A DNA stretch of 22,072 bases, taken from IMG/VR virus record IMGVR_UViG_3300032050_000898, positions 1 through 22,072 of that record; one strand, 5' to 3'. The number at the start of each line of letters is the position of its first letter. Positions within the stretch are counted from its first letter, which is position 1. Below the pieces are notes generated by a model that did not search any database, was not told the origin of the DNA, and saw only the letters and a program-made list of their open reading frames with translations. Shown here piece after piece: positions 14,930-22,072 of the stretch. The DNA is from a virus. The translations under genes and the position numbers were made by a program.

Positions 14930-14934
14930 ATTTG
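14927..14934 (+). promoter_or_regulatory. candidate -7 box (TAAATTTG) before the 14955 gene
   Basis: TAAATTTG matches the Bacteroidota -7 consensus TAnnTTTG, 20 bases before the ATG at 14955 and over the previous stop, giving a short A-rich leader. No TTG with a usual -33 spacing is present, so the evidence is one box in AT-rich sequence. Confidence 0.35.
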
Positions 14935-14954
14935 TATTAATTAAAACCAACAAA

Positions 14955-15305
14955 ATGAGTGAAAAAACAATGATGCTTGTTGAAGCTACATGGCAAGACA
15001 AGAAAACCTTCAGATTGATTCCAATTACAGAATCATGTCCATATGTAGAATGTATTTTTGATCCTGAGACAAAAGTCTTAGTAGTAATATCAAAAATTAA
15101 AAAGACTGCTCTACACATGTTACCTAAACTTGATGACTATGGTCAACAAATTGCAGGTACCAAAGGTATAAAGCAGGAAAGACATAAGATTGAAGTGTTT
15201 CAAGAATTTTATGTAGAAGATGCAGCAGCTATAGAGGAGTTAATCAAAATTTTTGCAATAAATTCAAAGTTTGATTATAAGAAGTTTATGGCTGAGCAAG
15301 CTTAA
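14955..15305 (+). CDS. conserved-looking small hypothetical protein
   Basis: This 116-residue protein is probably an alpha/beta domain. Strands are predicted in KTMMLVEATWQDKKTFRLIP, YVECIFDPETKVLVVISK and KIEVFQEFYV, and a helix follows in EDAAAIEELIKIFAI. It has no motif that names an enzyme. It has its own possible promoter (14927-14934) and a strong terminator just downstream (15324-15358), so it could be expressed alone, a pattern seen with abundantly made small proteins. The function is unknown. Confidence 0.75.
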   Translation: MSEKTMMLVEATWQDKKTFRLIPITESCPYVECIFDPETKVLVVISKIKKTALHMLPKLDDYGQQIAGTKGIKQERHKIEVFQEFYVEDAAAIEELIKIFAINSKFDYKKFMAEQA

Positions 15306-15323
15306 ACAATTCCAAAAAACCAG

Positions 15324-15358
15324 AAAGAGGGTGGGTACCAAACGACACCCTCTTTTTT
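15324..15358 (+). terminator. intrinsic terminator before the DNA polymerase gene
   Basis: AAAGAGGGTG (15324-15333) pairs perfectly with CACCCTCTTT (15346-15355), a 10-base stem with a 12-base loop (GGTACCAAACGA), followed by T through 15358. It ends the transcript of the 14955 gene. The loop holds the palindrome GGTACC, which may be chance. Confidence 0.9.
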
Positions 15359-15396
15359 ATTAACTAAAGGGGGAACAGCTTAACTGAACTTATGGT

Positions 15397-17382
15397 ATGA
15401 GAACACATTGGGTAATGGACTATGAAACTCTTAGTAATTGTTTCATAGCAGTCTTTGAAGACATAAAATCTGAAGATCAAGAGATTTTTGTCTGTCATGA
15501 ATCTAGAAATGATATAGTTCAATTAGTTACTTTCTTAGAAAGAAATATAGGACTAGAAGAATGGCATGTAAGTTTTAATGGTTTATCATTTGACAGTCAG
15601 ATAACTGAACATATTCTCCGTGCTAAAGATCAGCTATGTGAACTTGACGGAGATGTTATTGCTAAATTTTTATATGATAAAGCTCAGTCAGTAATCCAGA
15701 AACAAAATGAAGGAGAGTTTTCTGAATTTGGTCCTAGAGATATGCATATCCGACAAGTAGATGTATTTAAACTAAATCACTGGGATAATCCAGCTAAGAG
15801 AAGTTCATTAAAATGGATTCAGTTTAGTATGGATTGGAAAAATATCATTGATATGCCTATTCATCATAGTAGCAATATCCGGGCGGATCAGATTGATAGT
15901 ATTATAACTTATTGTATTAATGATGTCAAGTCAACTAAAGCTATAATGTTCTTAAGCAAAGGACAGATTGAACTTAGAAGGGCGCTAACTGAAGAATATA
16001 ATATTGATTTATTTTCTGCATCTGAACCAAGAATATCTAAAGAACTATTTTTGCATTTCTTGAGTAAACAAACTGGTATTAAGAAGTGGGAACTTAGACA
16101 AATGAGAACCCGCAGAAATCAGATTGTTGTAAAAGATATCATCCTACCTTATATTGAATTTAAGACAGCCACATTTCAAAACTTATTAAAGAAGTTTAAT
16201 GAAATAGTAATTAATACTAATGAAACAAAAGGTGGTTTTAAGTATTCTGTTCAATATAAAGGAGTTAAAACTGATTATGGTCTTGGTGGTATCCATGGTG
16301 CTAGAGCTAGTAAAGTCTATAAGGCAGATGAAGATATGGTAATTATGACATCAGATGTTGTAAGTTACTATCCTAATCTAGCTATTAGAAATAAATGGTC
16401 TCCAGCACATTTGCCAAAGAAGGAGTTTTGTGATCTGTATGAGTGGTTCTTTGAAGAAAGAAAAAAGATACCTAAGAAAGATCCAAAGAACTATGTATAT
16501 AAGATTATTCTTAATTCAACTTATGGTCTTAGTAATGATGAGAATAGTTTCCTATATGATCCAGAGTTTACTATGAGGATTACTATTAACGGTCAGTTAT
16601 CTTTAACTATGTTGTATGAAATGATCTGTGAAGAAATTCCAGGATCTATTCCTTTAATGCAAAATACAGATGGACTAGAGACCGTTATCCCTAGGAAGTA
16701 TCAGGATAAATATATGGAGATCTGCAAAAGATGGGAAGAAATGACTATGCTTGAGCTGGAACATGGTACATATCAGAAGATGGTAATAGGTGATGTAAAC
16801 AACTATATTGCTCTTACAGAACCTTCTGAAGTACATAAAGATGTGTATGAGAAACTGAAGAAAGATTTTCCTCATGATATATTTGAGGAAAGAAATGGTA
16901 AGTTCTATTATTCTGCAGTTAAATCTAAAGGCCGGTTTGAGTTTGCAAATTTAGCCTTACATAAAAACAAAAGCTTTTTGATTATTCCTAAAGCACTACA
17001 TTATTATTTTGTTCATGGTATTCAACCTAAGAATTTTATAAGTGAACAGAAAAATATATTTGACTATTGTGGTGGTGTAAAAATAAAAGGTGATTGGAAA
17101 TTTGTAAAACATCATGTTGTAAATCAAGAATATATAAAAGATTCTTTACAGCATACAATTAGATATTATGTATCTAAAAGTGGTTCCAAAATTATCAAGA
17201 CTCATTTATTTGATGAAAGAGAGATACAGGTAGAAGCTGGTAAATGGCTTCAGACTGTATTTATTGATTATCAGGAAAAACATTTTGATGATTACCAAGT
17301 AAATTATGATTACTATCTTGAAAAGATAAATAAAGAAATAGAGGGCTTAGAGCCAAATATAAATCAATTAAGTTTATTTTAA
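15397..17382 (+). CDS. family B DNA polymerase with 3'-5' exonuclease
   Basis: This 661-residue enzyme copies the phage genome. The proofreading domain shows Exo I at MDYET (Asp8 and Glu10), Exo II in FNGLSFDSQ (Asn61 and Asp66) and Exo III YCIND (Tyr172 and Asp176). A GGIHGA segment (297-302) precedes the palm, as in many phage B polymerases. Motif A is SDVVSYYP (Asp320), motif B is KIILNSTYG (Lys369 and Tyr376), and motif C reads QNTDGLE with Asp425. Motif C has Asn where the first Asp of DTD normally stands. No protein-priming insert was identified, and the protein is short for a T4-type enzyme. It lies downstream of a terminator and upstream of the DUF932-like gene. Confidence 0.93.
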   Translation: MRTHWVMDYETLSNCFIAVFEDIKSEDQEIFVCHESRNDIVQLVTFLERNIGLEEWHVSFNGLSFDSQITEHILRAKDQLCELDGDVIAKFLYDKAQSVIQKQNEGEFSEFGPRDMHIRQVDVFKLNHWDNPAKRSSLKWIQFSMDWKNIIDMPIHHSSNIRADQIDSIITYCINDVKSTKAIMFLSKGQIELRRALTEEYNIDLFSASEPRISKELFLHFLSKQTGIKKWELRQMRTRRNQIVVKDIILPYIEFKTATFQNLLKKFNEIVINTNETKGGFKYSVQYKGVKTDYGLGGIHGARASKVYKADEDMVIMTSDVVSYYPNLAIRNKWSPAHLPKKEFCDLYEWFFEERKKIPKKDPKNYVYKIILNSTYGLSNDENSFLYDPEFTMRITINGQLSLTMLYEMICEEIPGSIPLMQNTDGLETVIPRKYQDKYMEICKRWEEMTMLELEHGTYQKMVIGDVNNYIALTEPSEVHKDVYEKLKKDFPHDIFEERNGKFYYSAVKSKGRFEFANLALHKNKSFLIIPKALHYYFVHGIQPKNFISEQKNIFDYCGGVKIKGDWKFVKHHVVNQEYIKDSLQHTIRYYVSKSGSKIIKTHLFDEREIQVEAGKWLQTVFIDYQEKHFDDYQVNYDYYLEKINKEIEGLEPNINQLSLF

Positions 17383-17383
17383 A

Positions 17384-18781
17384 ATGCCAAAGAAAATACA
17401 AAACACAACAAAGGCCAGTTTAGTAAGTGTGCCTTTACCAAATCATGGTGCTACATATACTGTAATTAGTCACCAATTTGTAATTGATTATGCTTACCAA
17501 TCCCTTGCTGCTGCAGGGTTTGGTATTGTAGATGAGGAGTACAGATGTACTGCCGATGGACAGATTGCCCAGGGAATTTATAAACTAAATTTTAATAATG
17601 ACCCTGAGTTATCTATGATGTTTGCATGGACAAACAGTTATAATAAACAAGTAAAGTTTAAATGTGTAGTTGGTGCATATATAAACAATAGTGGTTCTGT
17701 TATGATTTCTGGAGAAGTAGGTAGCTGGGTTAGAAAACACACAGGTACTGCAGATACAGAAGTAAAGGATACTATTGATCAGTATATCTCTAATGCACAT
17801 ATGTATTATAATCAGCTATGTACTGATAAAGCTGCTATGGAAGTAGTAAGCTTGAATAAGAGAAAACAGTCTCAGTTATTAGGCGTGCTGTTTGCTGAGT
17901 ATGAAATTCTTACTACTGAGCAAGCTAGTATGATTAGAGATCAAATGAAGAGACCACAACAAGTATTTGCTAATTCAGATAGTTTGTGGGCATTCTATAA
18001 CTTTGTAACTAATGCATTACAGTCATCACATCCTAAGACTTGGATGGAAGATCAAAGAATCTTGCATTACTTCATAGGGACAATTTGTGATTTTAGTGCA
18101 CCACCTCAACCTGTAAGTGCACCAGTTACTAATTTAAGTACACCAGTTGTAGATCCTTTATATATAGATCCAAATCAAACTAATATTCTTGATCAGATTG
18201 CTGATTTAGAAGCAGACCAAATGGATGAAGATGTTAGATATGCTGCAGCTGAAGAAGATGTTTTAACTGAAGCTGAGTTAGCTCATGAGCTGTATGGTGT
18301 AAATAATGATATAGAAGTTTCTATTCATCCTGCAGAGAAAGAAATACAAGATTCAGAGGAATATATATTAACTGAACGTGAACTAGCTCATGAGTTATAT
18401 GGTGTAGATAATGACATAGAAGTTTCAATACCAGCTCCATGTGCTGCACATGATGCAGAAACAGAAAGGGAAATTCGGCAAGAAAATTCTGAGGACATTT
18501 TTCCCCAAGCTGAAATTGCATCTTTAGAACCAACTCCAGAAGAATATGAAATAATTGAAGCTGAGGAAGGAGCATTACCATGGGATGATATTATTCCTAT
18601 AGATAGTTCTATTGAACCAGCTGAGTCAGATTCATTTGAATTACCAGAAGTAAGTCTAACAGATACAAATGAAGAAACAGTTGTAGCTAATTTAAATCTG
18701 ATTGAGACAGAAGATGATGATGCATTTGATTTTGATATATCAGATGAAACATCTACTGATAATTCAGATTTTGATTTTTAA
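17384..18781 (+). CDS. DUF932-like protein with duplicated motif and acidic tail
   Basis: This 465-residue protein starts one base after the polymerase stop. Residues about 15-235 have the pattern of DUF932/phage-plasmid-like proteins: PNHGATYTVISHQFVID, an internal DEEYRCTADGQIAQGIY, then VVGAYINNSGSVMISGEV, and a helical half ending near HPKTWMEDQRILHYFIG. The remaining ~230 residues are disordered and acidic, with two copies of LTE(A/R)ELAHELYGV(N/D)NDIEVSI 35 residues apart, and end SDFDF like an SSB tip. DUF932 proteins are common on phages and plasmids without a settled role. Coupling to the polymerase and the tip suggest work at the fork; the function remains unknown. Confidence 0.75.
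   Translation: MPKKIQNTTKASLVSVPLPNHGATYTVISHQFVIDYAYQSLAAAGFGIVDEEYRCTADGQIAQGIYKLNFNNDPELSMMFAWTNSYNKQVKFKCVVGAYINNSGSVMISGEVGSWVRKHTGTADTEVKDTIDQYISNAHMYYNQLCTDKAAMEVVSLNKRKQSQLLGVLFAEYEILTTEQASMIRDQMKRPQQVFANSDSLWAFYNFVTNALQSSHPKTWMEDQRILHYFIGTICDFSAPPQPVSAPVTNLSTPVVDPLYIDPNQTNILDQIADLEADQMDEDVRYAAAEEDVLTEAELAHELYGVNNDIEVSIHPAEKEIQDSEEYILTERELAHELYGVDNDIEVSIPAPCAAHDAETEREIRQENSEDIFPQAEIASLEPTPEEYEIIEAEEGALPWDDIIPIDSSIEPAESDSFELPEVSLTDTNEETVVANLNLIETEDDDAFDFDISDETSTDNSDFDF
18263..18430 (+). repeat. two-copy 63-base coding repeat (21-residue motif) in the DUF932-like gene
   Basis: The copies are at 18263-18325 and 18368-18430, a period of 105 bases (35 codons), so the reading frame is kept. 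The two protein copies differ at only two residues (A/R and N/D), while the DNA differs at more positions. This suggests an old duplication held by selection on the protein, as for a paired binding peptide. Confidence 0.85.
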
Positions 18782-18801
18782 TAGGTTAGTCTATTAGTTG
18801 C

Positions 18802-18836
18802 AAAAAGAGAGTGCAGAAATGTGCTCTCTTTTTTTT
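18802..18836 (+). terminator. intrinsic terminator after the DUF932-like gene
   Basis: The arms 18802-18815 and 18820-18833 pair, with loop GAAA and two G-T wobbles in the middle; the outer part is A-rich against the T-run, which continues to 18836. It shares the octamer CAGAAATG at the loop with the terminator at 6775-6800. An in-frame GTG at 18821 lies in this hairpin and is not the start of the next gene. Confidence 0.8.
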
Positions 18837-18847
18837 ATCTTTACATT

Positions 18848-19270
18848 ATGGAAAAACAATTACAAGCAGTGGCAGAGTTCCACAAAGCATTTGGTCAGAA
18901 AGATGGTAAATGGCCACAACTAATATCTAATGCAGAATATGATCTTAGACATAGTCTAATGAAAGAAGAGAATGATGAATATCTAGAAGCATGCTACAAT
19001 AAATCCTTAGTGGAAATTGCTGATGCTTTAGGAGATCAGTTGTATATTCTCTGTGGTACTATTCTTAAGCATGGTATGCAACATATTATATTTGATGTAT
19101 TTAATGAAATCCAAGCAAGTAATATGAGTAAGTTAGGTGATGATGGTAAACCGGTTCTTAGAGAAGATGGAAAGATTCTTAAAGGTCCTGGATACTTCAG
19201 ACCAGATTTGAGTAAGTTTATTAAAGTTGACACAGATGCATCCAGTGACATTCAGAAAAGCAATGATTGA
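18848..19270 (+). CDS. MazG/HisE-like nucleotide pyrophosphohydrolase
   Basis: This 140-residue all-helical protein has the ExxE...ExxD metal site of the MazG/phosphoribosyl-ATP pyrophosphohydrolase group: EENDEYLE with Glu41 and Glu44, then VEIADALGDQLY with Glu56 and Asp59. It also has the typical downstream helix VFNEIQASNMSKL (84-96). Members split (d)NTPs or related nucleotides to monophosphate and pyrophosphate. In phages they may cleanse the pool or lower ppGpp-type signals; which substrate is used here cannot be read from the sequence. The ATG at 18848 follows the terminator and an AT-rich TATCTTTA that could be a weak -7 box giving a very short leader. Confidence 0.85.
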   Translation: MEKQLQAVAEFHKAFGQKDGKWPQLISNAEYDLRHSLMKEENDEYLEACYNKSLVEIADALGDQLYILCGTILKHGMQHIIFDVFNEIQASNMSKLGDDGKPVLREDGKILKGPGYFRPDLSKFIKVDTDASSDIQKSND

Positions 19271-19406
19271 GGCTTATCTAGCGGGAGCAGAGGCCATGGC
19301 ATCAGGAGATATTGATGAACCTAACAAAAAAGATGCTAGGGATTGGTTTGATAATGAATATGGACAACAAGAGTCAGAAGAATGTGACTGTTGTGAAGAA
19401 GAATAA
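19263..19406 (+). CDS. 47-residue acidic mini-protein with CDCC end
   Basis: The gene overlaps the MazG-like gene by 8 bases in another frame and ends at the TAA at 19404-19406, three bases before the terminator. It encodes an acidic protein with a small helical start (MIEAYLAGAEAMASG), a DARDWFDNEYG block and a Cys-rich acidic end (ECDCCEEE). The overlap with its neighbour and its end flush against a terminator support it as real. The clustered Cys could bind metal, or an interacting protein could be captured. No family is recognised. Confidence 0.65.
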   Translation: MIEAYLAGAEAMASGDIDEPNKKDARDWFDNEYGQQESEECDCCEEE

Positions 19407-19408
19407 AT

Positions 19409-19439
19409 GGGGGAGCCTTCGGGTTCCCCCTTTTTTTTT
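19409..19439. terminator. UUCG hairpin between converging blocks, possibly bidirectional
   Basis: A 9-pair stem GGGGGAGCC/GGTTCCCCC with one G-T wobble closes the stable TTCG loop, followed by nine T at 19431-19439 on the plus strand. On the minus strand the stem is followed only by a weak T-rich stretch (CATTTATTC), so the reverse activity is less certain. It marks the switch from rightward genes to the leftward block. Confidence 0.9.
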
Positions 19440-19440
19440 C

Positions 19441-19581
19441 CTACCTGCCTTGGGCCCGGTATGACTTTTTGTAATTCTTAGATTTTTTTGATCTAGAAGT
19501 TTTTGTTTTAGCATGTACACCTGGTCTTGAAACCTTTGGTTTAATATATGCTTTTACTGTTGCTGTTGTTGACTTTGCCAT
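19441..19581 (-). CDS. 46-residue very basic protein
   Basis: This gene is read leftward and starts one base after the stop of the giant protein. Nearly half of its residues are Lys, Arg or Ser, with no acidic residue. It has MAKSTTATVK at the start, RPGVHAKTKTSRSKKSKNYK in the middle and a YRAQGR end. I recall short proteins with the GVHAKTKTS/KNYKK/RxQGR pattern in Bacteroidota phages, always unnamed. The composition fits nucleic acid binding or a capsid-packaged basic peptide. Being placed at the end of the virion-type transcript favours a structural or DNA-condensing role, but that is inference. Confidence 0.75.
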   Translation of the reverse strand: MAKSTTATVKAYIKPKVSRPGVHAKTKTSRSKKSKNYKKSYRAQGR

Positions 19582-19582
19582 G

Positions 19583-22072
19583 TTATCTTACTTTTTGTGT
19601 TCCTTCCATTGTTTCTAATAATTTTCTAGTATCTCCTGAACCACCTGTAAATCCTACAGTTTTAAATACATCTTTAATAATTTTAGGAGTACCTTCTTTT
19701 TGCCACCAGAATGGGCCCTCATCTCTTTTATAATATGCATCTTCATCACCGGTTAGCCAATTAGTTAAATCCTCTAGAATTTTTATATATAAACTACCTG
19801 TATTTGCAAATAAACTTGTTGACCCACTTAAAAATTTTGCATAGTCATCAAAACCAAAGTTTACATTATATAGTGTTGGTAAAGGTATAAATGTAGTTGT
19901 TTCTGCCATAACACCTAATGTAGTAATTAAAAAATGATTTGCTATGAATCCTGATAAGTTAAATCCTTCAGTACCCCATGCATCCGATCTAGCTTCTAAT
20001 TTTTTAAATCTGTCTGGATCATCTTCATCATAACCAAAGTAAACTAAAGTTATCATTGCCAAGGTCATTACAGATACAAATGTCATAAAGTTTCTTTTGA
20101 ACTGAGCTTTTTCTCTTTTATTCATCCATCTAAAATACTTAGCCTTATGTTTAAAAAATTTAAATAGTACTTTAAATGTTCTTATATAACCACCTATTTC
20201 AGTTGTACCAAGTGCCCAGTCATATCTTGCTCTACCAAAATAACCATCTCCCAATCTTGTATCAAAACCCCATCTATTAACAGCCATTGGTGTAATCCAT
20301 TTTCTCATGAACATGAATGCTCTATAGATAAGATATTTATTTGCTTCAGGCTGTCCAAACTGATCATAGTTACCATATAGTTTTCTTGATAAACCTTGGT
20401 ATCTATTCTTAAACTGCATTAACTTATTACCTTTAGTGATTAAAATCTCTGCGCCATCTTTTAAATCAGAAGCTCTTTCAATTTTATTTCTTTCTTTAAG
20501 TTTTTCTACAGTAGTAGAATATCTTCTAGCTAATGCTTCTAATGTATCTCCTTTCTGATAAATATGATATATTTCTTTATTTCCCCAGTCAGGATCTATA
20601 TTATCTTTAAGTTTAATAATACCATTAGCATCAAGTTCCCATGCATCCATGTAGTTCCTATAGATAACCTTACCATCACTTGTTCTTTCTTCTACTTTCT
20701 GATGTATTAATGTACCTGCAAAAAGCTGTAAGGCTGCTTCCATCTCAGCTCCTTTTCTAAAGTCATTTATCCATTCTCCATTTAATAAATCTTTTAATAA
20801 AGTTCTACTTGGAGCTCGGCCTAATTGTTCTTCTGTTCTAAATACAGCATCCATAGTTTCTATAAGCTGAGCAGTAAGACTTCCATTACCTTTAGCATAA
20901 ATATCTTTAGCACTCCAGTTCATCATAGTTTGTGCAGCCCATACTCTACCTAATGCTAAATCTTGTAGATTAACAAATTCACCTCCGGCAGCTTCAATTA
21001 GATTTTGAACTATCTGACCATATCTGTTTTTTAATGAAGCCGGAACATTTAAACCTAAAGTTGTTGCAGAACCAATTTTCATAAAAGTATTTACTGCTTT
21101 TGTAAGAACTGAATATTGGTTAGCTCCAGAAGAAGTTGTAACACCATAGAGCTCTCTTTCTCCTAAGCCTCTTATGGCTTCAAGTCTACCATATTTTTGA
21201 CCTCTTTTAGTAGCTTTTATATCTTTTCCTTTTCTTTGTTTTGATTGTTTACTATAAGCACCTGTCCCTGGAGGATTTGATTCTAATGTTTTTACAATAG
21301 ACTCATATCTAGGAAGGGCTTCAATCATAGCAGATTGATTTTCAAGTGACATCAAGTATTTACCCATAACCTGAAGTACATCTTTATCTATTTGATCCGC
21401 CTCAAACTTAAACAAACCAGTTACAGGAACATAAGAAATCTCTCTGTTTAATGCATCTGTATTTACATAGCTGTTTTTAGTTGGATCATAGTTAGTTATT
21501 CCACGGTTAAAGTCATCTTGAGCTTTCCAAAAAGTACCTCTTAATATTTCTTTAGCTGAGGCTCCTTTTCTTTTAAGAGCATCAGCATATTTTCCAGATT
21601 GAAAAGCTTGTAAGTTATCATCAGCACCATATCTTGGCATATCCAAATATAATCTAGATTGTTTTGGTTTACCTTTTTGCCAATCTAAGAAGTGTTTCTT
21701 CATAAACTCAATAAACTGATATTCTGCAGTATTATTAGCTTTCATTTGCATGAAATCTTTATTTACATATTTATTAGTCTTAGCACTATTTGGATCACCA
21801 GGTATGTATGGTCTTGGTAAGAACTCATATCTGTTATTAATAACCTTTCCTATATATTTATCTTTACTCTCACCAAAAGGAATACTTCTGTATTCATTCT
21901 TTACTCTATAAGTACTGTGTCTTGCATTTGGTAAACCATTGAATATAACTTCATCACCAGTAGTATTATCAATGACAGTAGTTTTTATGTACATAGATTC
22001 ATCAGAAGGAACTGATACAGAATGAGCATATATTCTTTCATAAACAGTAATTGCTTTACCTTTATCTACATA
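19583..22072 (-). CDS. C-terminal part of a giant virion-type protein with LysM domain (partial)
   Basis: The frame stays open to the right edge, so at least 829 residues of a longer protein are seen; the Met at 21994 is internal. Counted from that Met, residues 1-270 are charged and mixed, 290-430 are helical, and 475-520 form a LysM-type domain (IYHIYQKGDTLEALARRYSTT then VEKLKERN and DGAEILI), a peptidoglycan- or chitin-binding unit. A Trp- and Tyr-rich segment follows, then a hydrophobic stretch at about 636-655 (FMTFVSVMTLAMITLVYFGY) that could be a membrane helix. Large proteins of this kind at the head of the opposite strand in crAss-like phages are virion proteins carried into the cell, some being RNA polymerase subunits. 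No polymerase motif is visible in this part. Confidence 0.8.
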   Translation of the reverse strand, partial: YVDKGKAITVYERIYAHSVSVPSDESMYIKTTVIDNTTGDEVIFNGLPNARHSTYRVKNEYRSIPFGESKDKYIGKVINNRYEFLPRPYIPGDPNSAKTNKYVNKDFMQMKANNTAEYQFIEFMKKHFLDWQKGKPKQSRLYLDMPRYGADDNLQAFQSGKYADALKRKGASAKEILRGTFWKAQDDFNRGITNYDPTKNSYVNTDALNREISYVPVTGLFKFEADQIDKDVLQVMGKYLMSLENQSAMIEALPRYESIVKTLESNPPGTGAYSKQSKQRKGKDIKATKRGQKYGRLEAIRGLGERELYGVTTSSGANQYSVLTKAVNTFMKIGSATTLGLNVPASLKNRYGQIVQNLIEAAGGEFVNLQDLALGRVWAAQTMMNWSAKDIYAKGNGSLTAQLIETMDAVFRTEEQLGRAPSRTLLKDLLNGEWINDFRKGAEMEAALQLFAGTLIHQKVEERTSDGKVIYRNYMDAWELDANGIIKLKDNIDPDWGNKEIYHIYQKGDTLEALARRYSTTVEKLKERNKIERASDLKDGAEILITKGNKLMQFKNRYQGLSRKLYGNYDQFGQPEANKYLIYRAFMFMRKWITPMAVNRWGFDTRLGDGYFGRARYDWALGTTEIGGYIRTFKVLFKFFKHKAKYFRWMNKREKAQFKRNFMTFVSVMTLAMITLVYFGYDEDDPDRFKKLEARSDAWGTEGFNLSGFIANHFLITTLGVMAETTTFIPLPTLYNVNFGFDDYAKFLSGSTSLFANTGSLYIKILEDLTNWLTGDEDAYYKRDEGPFWWQKEGTPKIIKDVFKTVGFTGGSGDTRKLLETMEGTQKVR

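Noticed and set aside
15368-15373. G-rich AGGGGG before the polymerase start as a Shine-Dalgarno site
   Set aside because: It is about 24 bases from the ATG at 15397, too far for a ribosome binding site, and other genes here lack such sites.
18821-18847. GTG at 18821 as the start of the MazG-like gene
   Set aside because: It lies in the hairpin arm and T-run; the ATG at 18848 gives a normal MazG N terminus.
19548-19733. Plus-strand frame over the end of the giant gene
   Set aside because: Its low-complexity Leu-rich product and position antisense to the giant and basic genes mark it as a shadow.
1-22072. tRNA genes, rRNA, CRISPR array, insertion sequence or attachment site
   Set aside because: No cloverleaf, ribosomal RNA, regularly spaced repeat, transposase or flanking direct repeat was seen on either strand by eye.
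1-22072. Stop-codon reassignment
   Set aside because: TAA, TAG and TGA all end plausible genes in this window, so the standard code is sufficient.

Overview
The window reads as part of a large double-stranded DNA phage genome from a Bacteroidota host. It is AT-rich, has almost no spacer between genes, and many genes join by 1- to 4-base stop/start overlaps (TAATG, TGATG, ATGA). Starts lack Shine-Dalgarno sequences and instead follow A-rich leaders, which is typical of Bacteroidota and their phages. TAA, TAG and TGA all end genes, so the standard code fits. The content (replication genes on one strand, a very large virion-type protein on the other, a uracil-DNA glycosylase, a DnaB-type helicase and family B polymerase) resembles crAss-like phages, including the environmental ones such as the Cellulophaga podoviruses. 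That placement is an inference from gene content; no search was run.

Layout. Positions 1-2000 hold small early-type genes: a partial gene, a Cys/His mini-protein, a 31-residue membrane peptide, a putative transcription factor joining a sigma-region-4-like helix-turn-helix to an RNA polymerase alpha-CTD-like domain, and a NinB-like protein. A lone antisense gene lies at 1975-2286. Positions 2320-7801 are replication and recombination genes: uracil-DNA glycosylase, an unknown that could be a helicase loader, a DnaB-type helicase, an unknown with a linker-borne C-terminal motif, a Sak4-like ATPase, an SSB-like protein, a terminator, and a Toprim primase lacking its usual metal ligands. Positions 7798-11912 are an accessory run: a GIY-YIG-like nuclease, DUF6878-like and DUF6915-like proteins, small unknowns, a metallopeptidase/VWA protein and its MoxR-type AAA+ partner. 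Positions 12007-15305 hold a large acidic-tailed unknown, a PD-(D/E)XK nuclease and two unknowns. Positions 15397-19406 hold the family B DNA polymerase, a DUF932-like protein with an acidic tail, a MazG-like nucleotide pyrophosphohydrolase and a tiny acidic protein.

A strong UUCG hairpin at about 19.4 kb separates this rightward block from a leftward block. The leftward block holds the C-terminal ~829 residues of a giant protein with a LysM domain and a membrane segment, followed by a 46-residue very basic protein. Five terminator-like hairpins divide the rightward strand into transcription units.

How they fit together: helicase, primase, PolB, SSB-like protein, Sak4 and the exonuclease form a self-supplied replication and annealing machine. 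MazG and uracil-DNA glycosylase would guard nucleotide pools and template quality. Several proteins end in SSB-like acidic tips, suggesting a shared docking partner. The most likely undescribed material is the metallopeptidase-VWA/MoxR run with its DUF neighbours, a domain shared by the 9158 and 12007 genes, and the sigma4/alpha-CTD fusion.
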